Positions 8,301-10,030 of a stretch of 10,030 bases of DNA are shown one piece after another. The stretch is taken from the NCBI GenBank assembly GCA_002343715.1, contig DDSA01000071.1, positions 1 through 10,030 of the forward strand. The letters run 5' to 3'. This DNA is from Phycisphaerales bacterium UBA2402. GTDB taxonomy: Bacteria > Planctomycetota > Phycisphaerae > Phycisphaerales > UBA1924. Below the pieces are notes generated by a model. That model was not told the DNA's origin and did no database searches. It saw only the letters and a program-made list of their open reading frames with translations. The translations under genes and the position numbers were made by a program. Position 1 is the stretch's first letter; every line of letters starts with the position of its first letter.

Positions 8301-9158
8301 CGACCCGGTGTGGCCTGGTGGTCGGGCGGTCGGATCATCGACCAGACCTCCGATATCGCCGCGACGATGATCGGCTACCGCGACAAGGTTCCCACGCTCC
8401 TGCGGCCCGATGCCTGGCACCGGCGCATCCCCGGCCCCGCCGCGGACGCCGCCACGCGAGCCTCCAGCCTCGGCAGTTCACCCTGGGTGACGGTGGTCGA
8501 TTTCGGTGAACTCATCGATCCCGGGAACAGAACCCCGAACCGCGCGGCCCTTCACCGCGGGCGTTTCGATCAGACGGAAATCTTCGGCCTCAACGAGCAG
8601 CCCGGCTTCCCGTCGGTGGGTTCGTTGCTCACCGTGCGGCACTTCGGTGTCAATCCGAATGATGCCACATCGCGGGACCGGTTCCGAACATCCTACCGCA
8701 ACAACATGGACTTCATGGGTCATCCGGTGGATTACCTGCTCGCGGACCCGGACGCCGGCGGCATGGGCCGATCGCACGACAGCAGCGCCATCGGCATCGA
8801 CTCGGTGCTCTACGGCCGCCAGGCCGCAACCACCACGCTCAACCCCAACCGGCGCAACCCCAACTTCGACGATTCCTACCGCACCGACAATATCGAGAAC
8901 GAGTTCAAGGAGAAACTCGCCGTCGCCAACGCCCTGTCCAACGTTGTCACCACGCGCAGCGACTACTACATCTGCTGGTTTGTGCTGCACGGGTATCAGG
9001 AATCCGACCTCGACGGCCTGGGCCCCGAGGACCCCATCGTCCCCAGCATCGCCCGCCGCTTTGTCATGGTCGTGGACCGTTCCAACGTCGTGAAACGGGG
9101 CGACAAGCCGCGCATCCTGCTCTTCAAGGAACTCCCCTACCCGGCCCCGGGCGTCTGA
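2319..9158 (+). CDS. Giant GspK-like (T2SS/type IV pilus minor pseudopilin-like) membrane-anchored protein, 2279 aa
   Basis: This is probably a very large homologue of the minor pseudopilin GspK (PilX-like), inner-membrane anchored with its bulk outside the cytoplasm. A basic leader ending RARRG (residues 34-38) precedes a hydrophobic helix (39-62, SFLVLVVGTLALLAVV). It lacks Glu at +5, as I recall GspK proteins do. DADGDGMLD (369-377) resembles a calcium loop. SGKINVNTAGD (415-425) matches the GspK 'GKINLNTA' block, FGMDDLAELLTYAGV (711-725) resembles its later 'EL..V.G' helix, and KIDLRDAL (832-839) may be a degenerate relative. The middle (about 1036-1222) holds a possible lamin-tail-like module. 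LININSAPLTVTRSLP (1849-1864) is a second GspK-type block, split from the helix DIAATMIGYRDK (2012-2023) by an inserted repeat domain (about 1898-1979). The end, SNVVTTRSDYY (2207-2217) and FVMVVDRS (2248-2255), is GspK-like. I found only five Cys. Known GspK proteins are about 300-350 residues. It sits 42 bases after the pseudopilin gene. Family membership is likely; the exact role is unproven. Confidence 0.8.
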   Translation: MMQWLRQSGSANRPRAIRAAGVMRSVSGAPAAWRARRGSFLVLVVGTLALLAVVMLVYVSVGNQDEHTRAALRQRDVLDDVPDQVARYLSEQIIGADALDTIYDDKSFLSRRDDVPTLPGTDQEPALWRELTDYGYTPWEMVSGVDPATDLSYTTGTGANTTLVFSPTGGYVRPRSVQPVGPDALDVTPAVIDTSALPISWPASDPWLASNEPTALAYSGLDQFSTEARSSNPANPGYAYTPATIKQDWAHISNIAPDGKFVNLYNLAPIVGGRRVNNFAALPGFGTIGGRPRMSENLSLLVATSTDPRNQQFTSGTTTDFGSAVIRTRPAYWDSRQRGLFRPAKEWRQAASPDYSPGGRYYILSQYADADGDGMLDSRWQELTESRAEPDNPINFLKTDGRYRYFVAARIIDASGKINVNTAGDFTAAPTREHPAGLTPADVDLLRLLQNRDAYERVAFFTAPPAMFSGFTFPTDPRTNTLTAAYDAIPGPTGPGSDEDPQKYAPVDGQQGIWPPDVGDGYSAFRALSAGYAAYTALRLSVATDSFLPQSLPFDPSVELGGVNITLLGALSKFGETRSPAGQIFEPRDPDDHAPPPTGGFALSFGRRFWDFAPTPWDTTPNTSADVVFFPNAAMIGQASSRPLTGPTIRDPHFPNYGTGYPPTAANYPGFAARRAEFYWRIGSASGDVQADFSRLVNNRDVTFARTTATFGMDDLAELLTYAGVNDPEIRSNLESVTAGRDNFPRTNANRPTNARTSRSARFDPLRSNRGFEWEFIRDRDATGPGAGLADLDARIMLDTSIRTHLTTVSGARALQPVRDVGYATLEQQEVKIDLRDALARSARVTLYPNTPRTGPIVPIPPPATTSRNSPITIAGAVNEIYQGYADALLPHSGIDNTRAWYSGDTNYYRRRTLFYGYKGPELAAYAAAHSAVNLVDMADDEPAPQIPARTAAENSPDPATPAVEMQADKPSAFTLLLSEASRGTLNSQALTTYTDWPWWNDDKRLDLNYNPADPSKPRTRLATGATDDDLIAPAANVFGVEAQPFLTAVSVFTVYADMTEDRGPRNAGDPDAAIVNGDDDEDIITDRPRTLRRDVSRRNPDFMYRVLAFQLHNPFGHTIRLGNRASAFRESNGDRAATLPANMADWDVADENFPRADLEEDFYYIEFGGRFFKLSQLVERVKSTETYEQVLTNPNGGLDATMDDITMAPGETIVCYALSQAPRVIYKHRLREVEESIFSLVSNAQDHPKMMQRIFETQFDRNVNLTPTPPTGRVKCYWIPEFDGRVGSPTEGRIGVRVDDGFEPGTPGTRMGANDPPLFGLWSAPDNDASGTNFIGGRFAFGQLLMRHEDNGPAGLAPAAATNVPAQNQAVFLWRAMRSGIQDHDTPARRREYAVANGVTVPSSIWSQDSSSTANTRTLVPNIRANDLMADRLRVPIEPATYGRTNRVVNLDARLYNSDAADFGQIGTELPGTRASDGAPWDEPEVVPTNATIAVCAAVRRPADPAVAFNAATQIPKGALPAFCLERKDPGDYALATPRAAWNVFEQTKAPLDVADSAVNWQSISGDDFTGPLPNGGTAIGNAFLLNWLRDRATNDGRISTATEYLPTEYIPTTPTDFSNTRRGTMVRVHAANQSQFDEDFKAQSAHGQNYSTRYAQLILANNGFTAPAAINPDAFNSHSTLRVGDVLLPFAVGPVHVPFTVGVPTNNASRTPIDQAWTTFGESMTTALGYDTFVRPNATLYGKRDAASLLQPINRQPSGRGETVFDRGNLVLDKFVPFIDENGSPTTPIAYQGPELFGGSGNDQRRGNGVPLALNVFDIFSVNSSGIDPRDSRRPQPLSLTRSVPGLININSAPLTVTRSLPMVSPSAGYRDLPSSPVYSSTFFVAINAYSQATPGFSLSFTMPGGRGVANVTGIPRGAPASLVQAALESHPAIGRGNVSVTDGWEDAGGSKVVDYVITFVGDLSYAPVTGFMVTGQDTGRPSSSFIPSTTLRPGVAWWSGGRIIDQTSDIAATMIGYRDKVPTLLRPDAWHRRIPGPAADAATRASSLGSSPWVTVVDFGELIDPGNRTPNRAALHRGRFDQTEIFGLNEQPGFPSVGSLLTVRHFGVNPNDATSRDRFRTSYRNNMDFMGHPVDYLLADPDAGGMGRSHDSSAIGIDSVLYGRQAATTTLNPNRRNPNFDDSYRTDNIENEFKEKLAVANALSNVVTTRSDYYICWFVLHGYQESDLDGLGPEDPIVPSIARRFVMVVDRSNVVKRGDKPRILLFKELPYPAPGV
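8010..8255 (+). other. Inserted repeat-type domain within the GspK-like protein (residues about 1898-1979)
   Basis: The encoded segment starts GFSLSFTM, continues with SLVQAALES (1924-1932) and IGRGNVSVTDG (1936-1946), and closes with YVITFVGDL (1958-1966) and VTGFMVTG. From memory this follows a beta-rich module of about 80 residues, 'G.FTLSF...TA..VQAALEALP.IG.GNV.VTG...Y.VTFVGALAG..VP', that recurs in large secreted proteins of planctomycetes and some other bacteria. Here it appears once. It lies between the ININSAP/RSLP block and the following helix of the GspK-type core, so it looks like a domain insertion in a surface loop. Its function is unknown; adhesive or structural roles are only a guess. 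Confidence 0.6.
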
Positions 9159-9310
9159 ACCAGCGGGCAGTGAGGCCCGAGCACAACACGTCATCGTTTC
9201 CTGCGGCCCGTACTCACCCCCCCAGTGCGGGCCGCGGGTGTTTTTGGCGTTCATCGCGGCGGAGCGAATCGCACCGACTCCGATTCCCAATCCCTGATGC
9301 CTCTTCCCCG
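9159..9310 (+). other. Intergenic region between the GspK-like gene and the kinase gene
   Basis: These 152 bases hold the terminator at 9200-9245 and then about 65 bases before the kinase start. In that stretch I see no convincing -35/-10 pair (TTGGCG at 9244-9249 has no matching -10 at proper spacing), no operator-like palindrome and no small gene. A kinase promoter must lie here if the terminator is efficient, but I cannot point to it. Confidence 0.6.
9200..9245 (+). terminator. Intrinsic (rho-independent) terminator after the pseudopilin operon
   Basis: CCTGCGGCCCG (9200-9210) pairs with CGGGCCGCGGG (9228-9238). The stem is 11 bp with one T-G wobble and a perfect 8-bp GCGGCCCG/CGGGCCGC core. 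The loop is 17 bases, contains a run of seven C, and is followed by TGTTTTT (9239-9245). It begins 41 bases after the stop of the giant gene. There is no A-run on the left, so it should act only on + strand transcripts. Confidence 0.85.
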
Positions 9311-10030
9311 ATGACTTACGATCCATCCATGTCCGACCTCGACCCCACGGCCACGCTCTCCTCGACAGGGATGGGGCGGCTGGCCGACCTGGTGGAGTCC
9401 ATCGAGATCAAGGCGGGCGACTACATCGGGCCGTACCGCATCGTGGAGTCGATTGGTCAGGGCGGTTTCGGGATCGTGTATCTCGCGGAGCAGACCGAGC
9501 CGGTACGACGGCGCGTCGCCCTGAAGGTCGTCAAGCCGGGGATGGACACCCGCGAGGTTCTGACCCGTTTCGCTGCGGAGCGCCAGGCTCTGGCGCTGAT
9601 CGATCATCCCAACGTGGCCCGCATCTTCGACGCTGGGCTGAGCGACCAGGGCCGGCCCTACTTCGTCATGGAGTTCGTTCCCGGCGAGATGATCACCCAG
9701 TTCGCGGAAAAACACGCCCTCTCCACACGCGAACGCGTCGAGTTGTTCATCCCCATCTGCCACGCGGTGCAGCACGCACACCAGAAGGGCATCATCCACC
9801 GTGATCTGAAGCCCTCGAACATACTCGTGACGATCATCGACGGGGTGCCCACGCCCAAGGTCATTGACTTCGGCATCGCCAAGGCCGCGGCCGAGCCGCT
9901 GGCCGACGGACAGGCGCACACCATCGCTGGACGGCTGCTGGGCACGCCCGAGTACATGAGCCCCGAGCAGGCAGGCCCGGACCAGCACGACATCGATACC
10001 CGCACCGACATCTATTCGCTGGGCGTGGTG
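9311..10030 (+). CDS. Serine/threonine protein kinase (Hanks-type, planctomycete family), 3'-truncated by window edge
   Basis: This protein phosphorylates Ser/Thr on partner proteins using ATP; its substrate is not evident. The 240 visible residues contain nearly the whole catalytic domain: Gly-rich loop GQGGFGIV (49-56), ATP-anchoring Lys in VALK (K72), helix-C Glu (E90), catalytic loop HRDLKPSN (163-170, base D165), metal-binding DFG (186-188), activation segment end GTPEYMSPE (211-219) and helix-F Asp in DIYSLG (D233). No key residue is missing, so it should be active. The VVKPGMD block (73-79) is typical of planctomycete kinases, which often continue into a membrane segment plus TPR or WD40 repeats; that part is off the window. 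The frame is still open at 10030. ATG 9311 is the first in-frame start; ATG 9329 is an alternative, and neither has a Shine-Dalgarno. It follows a terminator, so it is a separate transcription unit from the pseudopilin genes. Confidence 0.93.
   Translation, partial: MTYDPSMSDLDPTATLSSTGMGRLADLVESIEIKAGDYIGPYRIVESIGQGGFGIVYLAEQTEPVRRRVALKVVKPGMDTREVLTRFAAERQALALIDHPNVARIFDAGLSDQGRPYFVMEFVPGEMITQFAEKHALSTRERVELFIPICHAVQHAHQKGIIHRDLKPSNILVTIIDGVPTPKVIDFGIAKAAAEPLADGQAHTIAGRLLGTPEYMSPEQAGPDQHDIDTRTDIYSLGVV

Noticed and set aside
9244..9272. Candidate promoter for the kinase (TTGGCG with AATCGC 17 bases later)
   Set aside because: The -10 match is too poor, and the -35 overlaps the terminator T-run.
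8478..9326. 282-codon - strand frame spanning the intergenic region and terminator
   Set aside because: It would run through the terminator hairpin and antisense to the conserved GspK-like C-terminus. No family motif is seen.
9251..9988. 245-codon - strand frame opposite the kinase
   Set aside because: It is antisense to a kinase domain with every catalytic residue in place, so it is a shadow.

Overview
The window is dense, GC-rich coding DNA (73 % G+C in one sampled 60-base stretch, 53 % in another). It reads entirely on the + strand, with three genes and only about 190 non-coding bases. The gene content and protein style suggest a planctomycete, most likely class Phycisphaerae. The evidence is a 'VVKPGMD'-type Ser/Thr kinase, oversized prepilin-like proteins with 'DEIIFFARG' and 'YYGHGQR' blocks, and a 'VQAALE...GNVSVT...VTFVGDL' repeat module that I associate with large planctomycete surface proteins. 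The lineage call is inference from memory of families, not from a search.

Layout. (1) Positions 1-2276 hold a prepilin/pseudopilin whose first codons lie left of the window. The class III prepilin signal (AFTLMEIIVAV) is cut only a few codons upstream, and the mature protein of about 750 residues is several times longer than a normal pseudopilin. (2) Positions 2319-9158, after a 42-base gap carrying a good Shine-Dalgarno, hold a very large single gene (2279 residues) for a membrane-anchored GspK-like protein. It has an RG-plus-hydrophobic N-terminal anchor, a 'GKINVNTA' motif at residues 416-423, and a second, better GspK-type 'LININSAP...RSLP' motif at residues 1849-1864. A foreign-looking repeat module is inserted just after the second motif, and the C-terminus is GspK-like. 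(3) Positions 9159-9310 are a short intergenic region with a clear intrinsic terminator that ends the pilin-like operon. (4) Positions 9311-10030 hold the N-terminal 240 residues of a Ser/Thr protein kinase that runs off the right edge.

How they fit together. Genes 1 and 2 look like consecutive members of a minor-pseudopilin cassette, a J-like/K-like pair at the tip of a type II secretion or type IV pilus-like pseudopilus, but scaled up greatly. In the E. coli system GspK caps the pseudopilus tip with GspI and GspJ. Here both proteins may form a large tip or surface structure with calcium-loop-like motifs. The kinase is a separate transcription unit, and nothing in the sequence ties it functionally to the pseudopilins.

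No tRNA, rRNA, CRISPR, insertion sequence or attachment site was seen. Several very long open frames on the opposite strand (up to 574 codons) are best explained as composition-driven shadows of the giant gene.
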